Notes: generated by a model not told the origin, from the letters alone. A DNA stretch of 64,000 nucleotides from Prochilodus magdalenae (GCA_024036415.1 JAMWET010001656.1:219001-283000), one strand, 5' to 3'; shown: positions 1-13,054, counted from the first letter of the stretch. Translations and numbers: made by a program.

Positions 1-266
1 ATTTGTGTCCATACTGTAGCGTAATGTTATTTTTCATGCTGATTTATACGAGCATAACCGGTTCATTTTATTAAGTGTTTTACCAGTTGTCTCACCGCCT
101 GTGAACGGTAAGGACTTGACTAGACTTTGAGCTAGTGTGGAACTACAGTTTAGTTAGTTAACGTTACGCCTTATTAGACCGTTTTCCCACTTCTGAGATT
201 ATGACGTGAAAGCAAATTACGTGCAACAGTGTCAGAAACAAATCGTGTCTAATTATGTCCATGCAG
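1..266 (+). other. dazap2: dazap2 intron 1 (3' part)
   Basis: This stretch ends in an AG acceptor (265-266) before the first recognisable dazap2 exon. No start exon encoding the short family N-terminus is visible, so exon 1 and the promoter probably lie off the left edge. It contains a TTAACGTTA palindrome at 158-166, but nothing coding. Confidence 0.6.
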
Positions 267-1272
267 GTCCATATCCACAGCAAGCTGTGTATCCGCAACA
301 GAGCACAGCACCCATATACCCTCCTGCTATGCAAGTGCCTACACCTCCCCAGGCACCCCCCTACTCAGATGCCCCCCCTGCCTATTCTGAGGTAAGGAAA
401 CAGACAAATTTACAGAATATGACCACTTGGGTGTATGGAAATTATTTTAGTAACTATCTTAAATAAATGTGTGTGTTTTTTTTTTTTTTTTTTGTTTGGT
501 CCTCCACAGATCTACCAGCCAAGGTATATGCACCCACCACAGGCCCCTGGTCAGCTACCTCCAATGACCACTGCATACCCTGCCACTCAGATGTATGTGC
601 CCATGCCACAGACTGTCCCTGTTGGGGCGATGGCTCCTAATGTTCCAGTGGCTTATTACCCCATGGGACCTGTGTATCCACCAGGCTCCACTGTCTTAGT
701 GGATGGTGGATTTGATGCGGGAGCTCGGTTTGGTCCTGGTACCACAGCTTCAATCCCGGTAAGTATACAACTGAACCAATCATAACTTTATGTATGTATG
801 TATGTATGTATGTATATGTAGGTAAAAAAAAAATACAAATATTTCTTTAAGATGAACGCACAGAATGATCTGATATGCTTGGTACATTTTTCACCTTGTG
901 CATTGTTTATATTATACCATTGTAAATAAATTCCGTACATTTTCCTATATTACACAACTTCATTAAACTATTTTTGTTAACAGATCAATGTTTTAGTTAT
1001 GCAGAAATTCAGGACTGATTAAATTCTCTTTTAAATATGTTTACAATTATAAGTTAGTAATGACTGTATACTGATAAAATATAAGTAATCTTTATGTGTA
1101 TTATAACATTAATCATTTTATCCATGTCTTTGTGGAATGGCAGCCCCCTCCTCCTGGACATGCCCCAAATGCAGCACAGTTGGCAGCCATGCAAGGTGCA
1201 AATGTGGTAATGACCCAACGCAAAAACAACTTCTTCCTGGGTGGCTCCGGAGGAGGGTACACCATCTGGTAA
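267..1272 (+). CDS. dazap2: DAZ-associated protein 2, 5'-partial
   Basis: Small proline/tyrosine-rich adaptor of the DAZAP2 family, which binds WW-domain and other partners in nucleus and cytoplasm. Exons seen: 267-391, 510-758 and 1144-1272. All have GT-AG borders, phases join, and the part in the window encodes about 166 residues (the human protein is 168). Diagnostic stretches are the PY motif in DAPPAYSE at the end of the first visible exon, YYPMGPVYPPGSTV and GGFDAGARFGPG in the middle exon, and the C-terminus GGSGGGYTIW before TAA at 1270-1272. Intron 391/510 is only 118 bp. The missing 5' exon should add only about five residues ending in Gly. Family assignment is firm. It is tail-to-tail with smagp, as in human 12q13. 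Confidence 0.95.
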
Positions 1273-3880
1273 CAGTGACCAGACCTTCTTGGGCCTTGGC
1301 CTCCATTTCTCTGGTTTCCTCTCCCCTGGGGCAGCTTGGCTATGCCATGATACTGATGTAACCTAACGGAATGTAATGTTTTAGAGCTCCTAATAATGGT
1401 GCAGTACTCCACCGTTGATAAATTTTTCATTGGAAAAAGTATTTCAGACAAACTGTAATGCTTTTAAAGCATGTTATAGAGAATTGAAGGCACTTTCTGC
1501 ATACTTCATTGTTGATCATTTCATTTTTGTTTTTGATCTAGTTCTCTTTAATCTTTCATTTTTAGCCTACTTCAAAGTGTTTTTATAGGCTTGATCAAGA
1601 ATTTTCAGTGTTAGTCAGGTTGTTTTTCACCTGTAACAAATTTCGTACTACTTTTAAGATCTATCCAATTAGAAATGCTTACAAGAAAGTAGCTATGCAC
1701 TACCCACTTAGCATCTTAACTACACAATCTATCCAATAAAATGGATTCCAGTGAATTATTATTCAAGTTACACATTTGATACATCCTCCTCTTAAATACA
1801 TTTGATTAAGGTTTGCATCACATGGTAGAATATGTTTACAAACGTGTCACAGCGGAGTACTGTACCTTATTAGGCGAGAGTAGATAAATATTATCGGGTG
1901 CCAAATTGTATTGTGCACCATTGATTAACAAACATTTAGAGATAAAAATAATGCAGTAAAAAAAGAGCCCTCGTTTTTGGTTCAGAAAGTTGGTTGGCTT
2001 TTTTAATTAAATGCCCCCTCGCCCCCCCCACCCCCATCATTTCGGATACCCAGAGCTGTACATAAGGCACTGTTTAATTTTAGTTTAGTGAAATGTCCGA
2101 TTTCTTTTCACAGTAGTTGCTTTTCACAAAAATTTCTGTTGCATTGTCCTCCTGCATTAGAATTATTAAGAGATCAGGGCTTAAGACATTGTTTTCTTTT
2201 CAGTACTTCAGCACATAAAGCAGGTTTTCCTTTTTCCTAGTAAACATTTAATTGTATAACCAAGGAGCAGGTTGTACCAAAGATCTGGATTAGAATGCAC
2301 TAAAAGCTTTGCTGTGACCTGAAAGTCATCTTCTCTCAATAATTCTGCACATATATTAATAAAAGATAAACATATCAAAATTAGGGGACGGTGATTGTTT
2401 TGTAGGTTTAAAATGCCTGCTAAAGCACACCACTGCTCTGACTGTATTTTGTAGTAGGGTGTGTTTAAAAATGTATTTAGCATAATTGCATTTTGATGGT
2501 TCTGCATGCCTTTTGCACTTTTATTCAATAATATTTTGTTTTTAATGAAGGTTTATCATTGTTAAATTTTTAGAAATACTACAAATATTAATTTATGTGC
2601 ACTGTCAACCAACTCTGAAATGTTAGACTTTTTGCAACTTGTTTTTTGTACAAATGCTTTATAAATACAGTGTCGGTCATTACATTTTGCTGCGTGGATG
2701 ATTTTTCAAAAGCATTTCATATTCATATATATTCTTTCTACAGAAGAGAAATTCTAACAAGGGTTTTATCTGCTTTGTTTTATTCATTCAACTCATTCTT
2801 CATGCAGACCACTTCATTGGTCCCCCCATTTTGTACAGTAAACACTGTCTTTCAGTTCAAACATTGTGTTAATGTGTTTTTACTTCTTCAAAAAGACCAC
2901 TTGTAGGGCAATTTTACTGATTTTTCTAAATGTATTGTACACAAAATGGTTCAGGCTGGTTTGATGAGCTGCTCCATAAGTATATGTTTCACGAGTTTCT
3001 TATGATAAGATGCCTCTGTCATTGCACAGTGTACAAGGAAATCGAGCTGCAATCCAACTGCACTTTACACACAAAATAAACATAGGGATAAAATATAAAA
3101 AAGTTTATGATGGGAACTAAGTTGCTATGCAAATTGACCAGTAAATCTAAGTGTATAAATGTAATGCTTATGGTGGTAAATCTGGAAAAACAGTAATTTG
3201 GCATACATTGGTTACCACTACTAAAACTAAAAAAATGTACCTTCATATACAACTTAATAATCAAATTATGCAGTCTTTAGATATCCAGTGCAGAGGGAAT
3301 TTTACATTAATTTTTTTAAATGTTTCAAACAAGACTATGTTCTTCCTCGTGCCCTCACAATGCTAACATGACTTTACCTACATTATCAAATTAAGCACCT
3401 TAAAAATGCTTACGGGGAAGCCCTTTACCAGTCATTTTTCATAAAAACGCAGTACGAATTTACCAGATTTAGATACTCTAAAATTAAAGCAAAAATGGTA
3501 TATTCAGTGTTTAATCACAACTCCAACAAGCTATGGCACATAGCTAAAGAACTTTGTTGGCGTACAAATATTTACAAGTCTAAACACATGTTCTCTTGAT
3601 GGTAGATATTTTCAATTTAAACGTGTGGAGACAAAAGAAGGAAACTGACATCAAATAAGCTCAAGTTTATGTAACAACCACAATAACAACAAAATCCTCA
3701 AGGAAGAAAAATTGTGATCATGCATATTTCCATGCTAAGGGTGACTGCGCACATACATATACTCGTCTTCAGTGTGACGAGTCAACAAAAAATAAAAAAC
3801 AATGAAACGCTGAACATCACGTGACAGGAATAGGAACTCAAGTGTTCAAGACATTAAATAAAAACAGCATTTTCTTCCAG
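1273..3880 (+). other. dazap2: dazap2 3' UTR and downstream flank
   Basis: AT-rich non-coding sequence after the dazap2 stop. Possible poly(A) signals on this strand include AATAAA near 1735, near 3075 and at 3857-3862. If the last is used, the 3' UTR is about 2.6 kb and nearly touches the smagp 3' end. Short open frames here look random. The end point is a guess. Confidence 0.45.
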
Positions 3881-3915
3881 CATTCAGAGTTGTTTCATTT
3901 TTGCAGCCATTTATT
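3857..3915. terminator. convergent poly(A) signals of dazap2 (+) and smagp (-)
   Basis: AATAAA lies on the + strand at 3857-3862. TTTATT at 3910-3915 is AATAAA on the - strand. The two signals face each other with under 60 bp between them, as expected for tail-to-tail genes that share a termination zone. Alternative signals exist for dazap2, so usage is unproven. Confidence 0.35.
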
Positions 3916-5212
3916 TTAGCACCAATCTTAGGTGTACCCAGAATGTGGCCATGCTTCCTACAATTAGTTGTGGATTGCGATACTTATTTGGCACCAGTGT
4001 TGTAGTTAAGAGTCTTTCGGTGACTCTGTGTTTGACGTATTTTGACACTGACAAGGAGTAGTCTTGTAAAGTTTATACCTACCAAAATAACTCTACATCT
4101 TAATTTTGAAGTCAGTCACTAAAAGTATTAGACAGATGCTCTGTATATGCTACCACTACTTAATACACCAGTGACTTACTAGAGCACCCAATGAAACCAG
4201 AATGTTATAATTTATATTACTGGCACACATGTAATTACTATTTCGTTTAAATTATGTCGACATCTGCATTTTCTATATATTGCAGGTTGTCACAATACTC
4301 GTATTCTGCTCACCTTACAACCACAAAATATGTATACACAGAAACTTAGGTCTTGGAGAGCTACTCCACTGAAGAGAGCAAGCAAATCCCACCAGTCGTG
4401 TGGTACTTCAGAAGCCATGTGCTGAAGCATATGATTCAGGTTTGGTAAATTGGCCAATGATTAGAGGAGCTGTCATGTTATGAAACATACTGTACATCTG
4501 ATTAACAATAACACTCAAACTGACACCTGGTACTGACTGCACAGTTAGCATAGGGTACTCCAGGAGGAACATTGGAAACCATTCTAGAGAAAGTACACAA
4601 AGTCTGCATATTTCCACTATCAGAATAAAACCTAAATAAAAAAAAGTCTTAGTCTTAATGGAACTAAATGTAATTTTTTGTGTACTTTTAGATTATTTCT
4701 GTGATCCATTCATAATTAAAAATTCTAACACAATGCAAACATTAATATAAGTGGTTGGTTAGGCTCATATGTTTTGTGCAGAATCCTGATGAATTCCACC
4801 AACTAATGCATGTAACAAAGGTGGTAGGTGCATCAAAACCCATAACTGGAATGAGATGTCCGATGCATTGAATATACTTAAAAAAAAAAAAAAAAGAATT
4901 AAAAAAAAAAAATTGCATCTTGGAACAGGGGAAAAACAGGGTCACTTCTGTGGCACAGAGAACAATACAACAAACAGCAAGTTCAGTTACATTATTTGAC
5001 TTCCTCACTTTTGCCAAGATGCAAATATCGGCTAAAAACAAAAACTACATCACCAGTCAAACTCAACATCTCCTTGATACACCTTTTCAATGGTGGTTGT
5101 GTTGGCACCCAAGGAATCAGTTTCCTAACACAATCTTTAAATTGTCCATACCTATTTAGTATGTCCATCATCCGTATCTCACTGCAGTCTGTAAAGTTCA
5201 GCCCTAAACATT
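3916..5212 (-). other. smagp: probable smagp 3' UTR
   Basis: Non-coding AT-rich sequence downstream of the smagp stop, ending at a candidate - strand AATAAA (3910-3915). It contains two A-runs around 4880-4912. I see no other gene and no clear repeat. Confidence 0.4.
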
Positions 5213-6230
5213 TCAAATAAAGTACTCTTTTTTATTTTCAGTGACCGTGTCTTGGTAGACCAGATCAGGATCCACCCCTGGAGCAGGCTCTCCAGCTGTT
5301 CGGTAGGCACCCTTGTTGTGACACAGATAGCGGTACAGCAAGAAGGCCAGGACAGCCAGTGTACACAAGACCAGCACGATCACTACTAAAACAGGCAAAT
5401 ACAAACATATAAAACACTTATTAGCATACAGAAATATCACAAATCCAAAGCAAAACCTTAATTAAACTTTGTCACCTGTCCTTCTCATTCTTAACACTTA
5501 CTTATGCTGCTTTAACATCGCCCCTAAGAACCCCCCCCACGCCCCAAAAAAAAAAAAAAAACACCCAGGAATGTATGCATTGCATACCAAACTAATAAAA
5601 AATTGCAATTTTTATTGTATTTTCAATTAAAAAACATACCTCCTACGATAGCAGAGTCTGTCTGGTTTGGGGCTTCGGCTGTTGTCGCCAGCTGTGTAAC
5701 TTCAAGGAAGAAAAAAAATAAAAACTTAATACCACATAACCTGTCAGTTGAGATTGTTTGCTCTAGAAAATGCTTGTGGAATTCCAAAGATTTTACATGA
5801 AATCTGAAACTCTCATCAGTTTCATGACAAAGTCAACTGATTACTGTTTAAACGTCAGCATGGCACAATGGTAATGTCCAAACTGGATTTTGTACAAAGG
5901 CTTTACCCGGTGCTTCGCATACACTTAGGATCACATTTCAGGACAGTGACATTACAGTTGCCCTAAGGAGCTGTGCTCCAGCTGGTTAGCACAGCGTCAA
6001 TTAGAAGGCATGTTGTACAGATAAACGAGTGTACAGCAGTAATATTTTGTCCATTGTACCCCATGTATCTTATGAAAAACAAGCCAGTGCATCTGTGAAC
6101 AATGTTAGGTAACAATAGGGCAATTAGTCGAACAGATTAAACATTAAGTTTAATACACTGTTTTTCATAATATTTTCACAAAATAGACAACAGAGAATGC
6201 CTTACAGTTAAGAGGAGACGAGGTAGTCAT
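5213..6230 (-). CDS. smagp: small cell adhesion glycoprotein (SMAGP)
   Basis: Small single-pass membrane glycoprotein found at epithelial cell contacts. Coding exons on the - strand are 6230-6206, 5699-5640 and 5385-5213. Phases join to an 85-residue protein (human is 97). The ectodomain is very short and has two N-glycosylation sequons, NFT at residue 8 (made across the first splice junction) and NQT at residue 20. A hydrophobic segment follows at about 24-46, then a basic and acidic tail ending KKEYFI, matching the conserved EYFI C-terminus of the family. There is no cleaved signal peptide, which fits type III topology. The ATG at 6228-6230 is the only one that fits. A non-coding 5' exon probably lies further up near 7,100-7,250. 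Neighbour order agrees with human SMAGP. Confidence 0.9.
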
Positions 6231-7440
6231 GATGGAAAGTGTTGATACCAGTATATAAACCTAAAAACAACAACAACAACAACAGAAGTCAGTAAAACCA
6301 GCATGAAGTGTGTGTTTAAAGTGTTTTTTTGTTTGTTTGTTTGTTTTTTACGTCAACAGGCTCTCTGACTTTCTTCAATCTCCTCTTTCTGTGAGCAGAC
6401 TAAGAGGGGGATATAAGAGAAACGGGGTCTTGAATCTATGCAGACCCCACAGCCAAAACCTTAACTTCACCGGGAAAGGGCTCCATTCAGGCTAAACTAC
6501 TGCACGCCCTGCTTTGTTTAAGCAACACACCTCTTAAGTAAACCAGGTCAAGGTCTAGAAGCATAGACCAAATGATTTAGAAAAGAGTCAAAAATTTAGC
6601 TCGACGCTTAAATAACAGCTATGTAGCTAGCCTGCCATAAATTCAGAAAACCCCACACTTCCTGATCACGACACTACAGTCGCGATTTCGGCTTCATGTG
6701 CCTTTGTGCTACAGCGAAACTACCCCCTCCCAGGAGCAATGCTAGCCGAAAGACTGCGCTGTTGTCGTGTTTAGTGTTAACACATCGCAACATTGGGGTA
6801 AATGCAGGTGAGCGAGTCTCACGGTTCTGAACCGTCGGTTATATGGCAAAAGCGCTCTACACACAGCACAAACAGAAAAAGATCCTGAGGGAAGCAGCTG
6901 CCCAACTTGTCACCATTTGAAACCCTTCATACCCGAAAAAGCTTCAAGCCAAAAAGTTGTCGGACAAACACTTACGTGATAAAGTTTGAAGTCGAAACTT
7001 TAACTCTTTTCGACACCGTCGGCAGGTCACTTGTTTACGAACTTCATTTCAGACTTTTCACCAAGAGTTTTCCCGGTAGGAGGTCAGAAAAGTCCGAAAC
7101 GGCACGACAAAATTAGCCTACTCGGCGACCTGAGCATGCTGTCCAACTCCTCTCATACACTCTACGCGAGGCGCGCACCCGGGCTAGTTCTCTTCGGGCG
7201 CGTTCTCGCAGCCATGTGAACCGATTAAAGGGACACACCACCGAATACGCGGAAAATCGTCTAAATCTATTTGTAGTTAGTCGCTGTAGTGTAAACAAAG
7301 TCAAGGAAGAGTGTTTTGCTGTGTAAACGCTCACAGTGTTAACAGGAACCAGTAATGACTAGTAATGTCACAATGACGGGCATAGGGCGCGCAGCCAACC
7401 AGACGCTGGAGTACAGGAAAGAGGCTCATGGGAAGCGCTC
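6231..7440 (-). promoter_or_regulatory. smagp: smagp upstream region, CpG-rich core about 7,130-7,260
   Basis: Upstream of the smagp start codon, GC and CpG content rises sharply around 7,130-7,260 (clusters such as GCGAGGCGCGC, CCCGGGC and TTCGGGCGCGTTCTCG), unlike the AT-rich surroundings. An acceptor-like site near 6,262 suggests that the coding exon is preceded by an intron, with the first non-coding exon in this CpG-rich patch. The exact start site cannot be read from sequence. Open frames across the patch look incidental. Confidence 0.5.
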
Positions 7441-8760
7441 CACTCAGTTGAAAAGTTCTACTATATTGTTAATGTTATACTTAAGTCGTGTTTATACGTC
7501 TAATCTTTCTCCAGGGCTTGGGTTGGATGTGTGTGGTCGGTGGGGATCTCCCTTGTTGGTTCAGCATGTTTGCTGTTTTCCTTAGAAATGATGTTTTCGG
7601 TCGCAGTTTTAGGGAAGTGTTCTTCCGACTGTTGTTACAATAAGCGGAATTTTGCACATCAGCCTAAACCACGTTTAATGTCACATCACATTTACACAGG
7701 TGAGTAATTCTTAGGTGTAGTACTCATATATATAATACACGAAATACATTCATCTTTGCCATTTGTGTTGAACAGAACAACGACACCATCACCTTGCCCA
7801 GGGACTTTGTTCGGACTATGTTAGGTCAGTGGACTGTGTTAGGACTGTGTTAATAAGAGGGGGCAGTGTAGTGGCTCGCAGCCAGCCATACATTGGATTA
7901 CAGGGAAGGGACTGATATTATGTAAACATGTGCGATGTCGATACTGGAGTCGGTACTATTGCCTTAATCTCCATAATTTTCAAAAATATGTTTTTGGTCA
8001 AAAACTTTTATTTTTTAGCTTTTTAGAAACAATAACCCTTCTGGTTCTTCTGACAATCATTATGAGCAAATCGGCCAGTTTTTAGAACAGAACATTTAAC
8101 ACCAAACCACTTCATAAATATTTTAACAATTTCTTCTGCAAAAATGAAGACAAACCCCCTGAATTAACCTTTAAGAAAGTACCATAATATAACCATTGGC
8201 CATGGGCCTAATGAAGGTAAAAAACAGACTACAGCTAGTGAATGTAGACGGTTTGTTTAATGGATGATCAAAACAAATAATAATTAAATATATATTTAGT
8301 ACAAGAAAAGCCCATAATCCAGCACACTAACTGTCCAGTGCCTCTAGAGGTGAAACATGAAATCAAATGACATTAAATCAAATGAAAATGTTATATTGTT
8401 TAATCAATCACAAGAACTAGACTGTTAATTTGAAAATATTTAAGCTTGATTCAAAGAGTTAAAATTACCAGGATGTTTTCTATTTAGTCTAAGAAGAACA
8501 CAAGTAGAAAATTCTGGCTGGCACGTTTGGCGTTCAGGAAGAAATATCCAGGCAGCCAGATGATGTGTATTTTGTGGTTCTAGTTCATCCCTATAAAAGA
8601 GGAAACACATCACAGTAAAACCAATGATCAATATCTGTTTATCATTGTGTACTGAGTAGCTGAACAATGTTAGTGGAAATACTTTAAATAATTCTTACGC
8701 ACTTTACAGATACAGACCTTTGTCTATGTACAGAGTCCTGTCATTCAGACTGTTTCCTCC
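7441..8760. other. intergenic, smagp to bin2
   Basis: AT-rich spacer between the smagp promoter region and the bin2 3' end. I see no coding exon. An open frame at 8440-8667 (-) follows an acceptor-like site, but it does not join the last bin2 exon in frame. Confidence 0.5.
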
Positions 8761-8766
8761 TTTATT
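8761..8766 (-). terminator. bin2: bin2 poly(A) signal
   Basis: TTTATT on the + strand is AATAAA on the - strand. It lies 85 bp downstream of the bin2 stop codon at 8851-8853, which supports 8851 as the true end of the coding region. Confidence 0.6.
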
Positions 8767-8850
8767 TTACTTATGGTCTTATGGTCAAGGCTTGTGTTAT
8801 CCTTAATAACCAGAAGAAACAAACATTGCAAAGTGGAAATGAGGACAGTT

Positions 8851-11800
8851 TCAGTTGCCAGAATTTGGAGCAACGTATGGCTTACTAGTGCATGTGCATA
8901 CCTTGTAGGAGGCTCCTGATGCTTCTGTATCTGCTTTATGATCTGAGGTTATTCCATTCTCCATTCCATCAGAATCAGACTTGTTTAGCACCTCAGTGTG
9001 AGTAGTGTGGTCTTCAGGTGGCTCAGGTGTAGAGGAGGCTTTGAGATCAGCCCCTTCAGAGTAACTTTCACTTGGCTTCACCACATTCTCATTGTTATCC
9101 TGCAGAGATGAGTCACCTTTTGGATTTGGACTTTCCCTCCCTCCATCCTGGTTAGTGATGGGTAGGGGTTTCTCCTCTTCCGTCTCCTCCTCTTTGTTCT
9201 CTGGCTTTACTTCTTTCTTTGTAGCACTGGGTGTGCTGTCATCCGTTACTGGTGCAGTGGGGGAGGTTACTTCTACAGTAGAGTTATCCTCACACATGGA
9301 GCTTGTGTCTGTGTCTCTTGACCCATGTTTGCTACCCTCAGTGGACTTTGGTTTGGTGGGACTGGTCTCCTTGCTGTAATGCTCATATGAGCTCCTATCT
9401 GACCTGAAACTGGAACTGTACTCTCTCCTAAAACAGCACAAGAAATATGCAATAATAACTGTAATATTATTACACTACTTATTAGAGATGCAAAATAATT
9501 TCAAAATCATATCAGCATCAGCAGAGTTTTGCATAAAGCCCTCTTTGTTTTTCTGATGTTATTAGAAACTAATTCAAAGTGTAATTTGCAAAAACACACT
9601 CCATTTTGTGTTCTGTTGTGTTGATAATGTGCAGAAATGTGCCATGTGTAGGTCTATTTACTGCAGAGGATGTGAAAGATGTAATCTGACCAGTGGTGGA
9701 ACTTGATCGTTTGCATCACTTCATCACATGAGCTAAGGTGCTTGCCCATGGTCACCCACCCCCATACATTATGGACATTCACCAGTAGATGGCAGAAGCT
9801 ATCAATATTTGGGTTTGACAGGAAACGGTGATGCTAAAAAAGAGTGGTACATTACATCTTTACCTGAGAGTACCTCTGGGGCTGTAACTCATGTGGAAGT
9901 CAGAGAAGCTGGCCCTCAGTGATCTTGGAGACAAGGCCTCTTTGAGTGACCTCCTCTTCAGTGACCCACTTTCAGGAAAAAGGTGGAAAATCATACTCTT
10001 GTTCAAAATTTGAACTGTGCTACCAGACCGAATAATTAGCTGATATATAGCATACAATAAATTAAAAACAGTGTTTAAATGTGAAGGTACACACCGACTG
10101 AAGGTCTTAATCACAAAGTTCTTGTCAGGATGTTGAGCCTTAAGGTCTTTCATGATATTCTGTAAATTCTGATTATTCTGTAGAGACAAACAAGTTTATT
10201 TGCTCTATTTTAACAATGCCTGCAGCTACAAACATACAGACAAAGGTGACTTTTATTTTGCTTTACCTGGGCCATTTCACTATAGAAGGTATCCCGCAAG
10301 TTGGAAACAGATTGAAAGACTGTTACATAGCATCCAATGCGACTGCAGACAGAGAAATTGTAGGGGATATTTAGATCTTAGTAGATTCACATACCCACCT
10401 TATATAATTTAACACTGCTCCCTGAAATTTAAAAGAAGCCACTAAACTGGCAATCCTTTAAGTGTATCCACTAGTATTGTTAATTCTCACCTGTCATACA
10501 GAACAGGCAGCTCCTCTTTTAACTCACGGTTAATTTCCTCAAATATCTGCTGGGCTATTTTCATCTCCTCCTTGGCCTACAAGGAGATATTTATTTGAGA
10601 AATATACATTCACACACATATATAATACATCATTTCCCTCTTTTCCCAAATGTACTGTTGGTCAAGATATATTTTCTCCTTCTCTAGTTTTACACTGGAT
10701 TTACAGTGCTAATGTAGTGAACAAGGGGCAGAGGCACATTTGTTTTGAAAGCCACTGCATTTAAACTTTCAGTAGACTTGCTTGTATGGCTTCTGACAGC
10801 ATATAGTATACTGTTATCTAAAAAATATACATTGCAGTGGAAGCAGTAGAAAGTCATATAAGAACTGTAATTAGTCTATTATGTATAGATGACAATATAT
10901 ATCATATATCAGAAAGCACATTTCCACAAGTCATTTCAAGTCAAATCTGGAATGATTTTTGTATGCAGTTTGCACAAGGAAGTTTGGTGAGGTATAAGCT
11001 TCTATTACTGGTTCACTACATTAGCCTTGTAACTCCAGTGCACATCTACAGACAATATATTTTGGACACAGGACCTTGGTCGGTATATTTTGCAGTCTGG
11101 TGAAAATATGCATAAAAGATTTATTGAACAGACCAGTTCCTTCAATTCCTATTCACTCTTGGTCACAGTTATGTTCACAGTTGCAGTAAACATGCAGTAG
11201 ACAAGAACATACAGAGAAATGACTACACATGGATGTGATGTGAGAGTGGTAGACATTATCCCTGCTCATGTGATATGATGCTTGTTTTACTTAAGGTCAC
11301 GTGAAGTAGCGTCAGTCATCCTGAATACACTACAGGCCTTTGTGTTGCGCAAAAGGACAGTTCGTGACCGCTACAAAATCAGCTGATAGTGGTATACAGT
11401 GATGCATTGACACAAGTATAACCATTCTAAGGTTATATTTGTGTTTTTTATTGTCTACTCAGACCTTGCTTATTTTGATGTCATCTCTTTTTTTGGCATT
11501 CTCCAGCGACTCTAGATGATGGCGAGACGAATCGTAGTCCACAAGTTTTCTGCCTCGCTTCGCCACTCTTTCCTGAAGGACAGAGAACACTGAAAGATAT
11601 AAAATTGAAGAGTGAGTTAAAATATAGGTGTGTGGTGTATGTGTCGCTTAACTTTACCCTCATATCTGGGAATTGGTTCATATAAGATTCCATGGTAATC
11701 AAAGCCTGGTCACGTAGCTTTGTCTCATAATCATTCCATAGCAGGTCTTCTCCCTTTTCAGAGACAGAGATAAATTGTATAAGTTCGAATAAAACCTGCA

Positions 11801-13054
11801 GAAAAGGATGCTCTAAATTATATTTATGGTCACATATTGCCTGAGATCACCTCCACACATGCTCCAAGGTCTTCTTCTCCTTCCCATTCAAACTCATAGG
11901 CATCAAACAGAGACTGAAAAAGACGACTGGAAGCATCTCGCATTACTGTGGAACACACGTTACAATTTCTTGAAGTCTGTCTGTTTGTCACTTCAATTCG
12001 GTACTCTTACATTGATACTAATAGCAAGCCCTAGTGAAACAAAAAAGTCAAAAGTCTAAAAATAAAGTGAGATGGTATAGTAAAACAGAAATAATACTTA
12101 AATGATAAAAGTGGTGACAGATTAAGCTGCTTTTGTACATTGAGTATTAATCTGTTAGCACATATTAGCCTTATTTAAGAAAGATATAAGATGCATGTTG
12201 AATATTCTCTATCTAAACCAATAATGTAAACTTATAATACTTCCTTGCTAAAGTTGCGGCTAACCTTTGACAGCATTTAGGTATGCCTTAAGATCCTTGT
12301 ATATTCTGTGTCCGTCACACTGTAAAAAGGCAAGAATTAAACAAACAAACTTATTTACAGAAATCTACTCCACCCTCATAACCTTGTTATGAAACAGATT
12401 TTGATTACCTGCTGGTCTTGGAGGTTTTGTGCACATATTTCAAACTGATCATCTCTTGTCTCCTCTGATTTGCCAAACTTCTGTAAAACCTGCAAGGTGG
12501 TAAAACATCTTGCCCAAAAGGTTTCTGTTCTGGATACATTACGCCAACAACTAAAATATCTGCACTAAACCCACCAAACCCGGATTACTGACTGTAAAGA
12601 CTAATAATGACACTTATATTTAGACTAACTTGCTGTATGTGTCAGGGTTCACAAAATAAATGTGTCAATAAAGAAATAGTTCCAGAGAGAAGTTAAATGT
12701 TGACATTAGCTTTTACCGTCTGTGACCCACCCCATGAAGAAAAAAAATGATGGCAATTAAAGTTATATGACTTTCCTTGACATTCCCTTTCAATGCCCTT
12801 ATAAAAGTGCAGTTGTTCTTGAAGGAAATAGTACTACTATATACTGTATACTATAGAAACAGCTTTAAAGAAGCTGGACCTACTACAACGAACAATTATG
12901 ATATATAGTGCGACAGCTGATATTTTAAGGTGTTAATTCATGTACATACCTTCTCCTGCGCTCTGCTAAATTTCCTTTGGACATTTTTCGCAAACACCAC
13001 AGCTCCTCCCTTAGAATGGGTGCTGGGACTTGCGCTGTTTTTTCGCTCAGCCAT
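8851..13054 (-). CDS. bin2: bridging integrator 2 (BAR-domain protein)
   Basis: Membrane-curving N-BAR protein of the amphiphysin/BIN family, in mammals expressed in leukocytes and acting in phagocytosis and podosomes. Eleven coding exons on the - strand: 13054-12950, 12489-12409, 12319-12265, 11945-11851, 11753-11658, 11572-11465, 10576-10491, 10342-10267, 10177-10095, 9968-9864 and 9427-8851. The total is 1467 bp, 488 aa. The N-terminus has the amphipathic helix and [14 protein letters not shown] of this family. [16 protein letters not shown] and [18 protein letters not shown] mark the BAR core (about residues 20-245). The last exon (about 192 codons) is acidic, rich in Ser/Thr/Glu/Pro, and looks disordered. 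There is no SH3 domain, as in mammalian BIN2; the protein ends shortly after SYKV (see findings). A bin2a/bin2b choice cannot be made from this window. Confidence 0.93.
9782..9795 (+). promoter_or_regulatory. CTCF-type motif in bin2 intron 10
   Basis: CCAGTAGATGGCAG matches the CTCF core consensus CCASYAGRKGGCRS at all 14 positions. It lies in the intron between bin2 exons 9968-9864 and 9427-8851. Occupancy is unknown. Confidence 0.45.

Noticed and set aside
206..266. dazap2 N-terminus encoded directly upstream of 267
   Set aside because: The open frame starts from GTG, does not resemble the family N-terminus, and runs into a clear AG acceptor at 265-266.
8440..8667. Last exon of bin2 on the - strand
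   Set aside because: The acceptor-like site does not join the donor after SYK in frame (it gives a stop after one codon), and a poly(A) signal at 8761-8766 already follows the stop at 8851. Kept only as a possible SH3 fossil.
9092..9379. 95-codon open frame on the + strand
   Set aside because: It is the antisense of the Ser/Thr/Glu-rich last bin2 exon; its leucine/serine-rich protein is a shadow.
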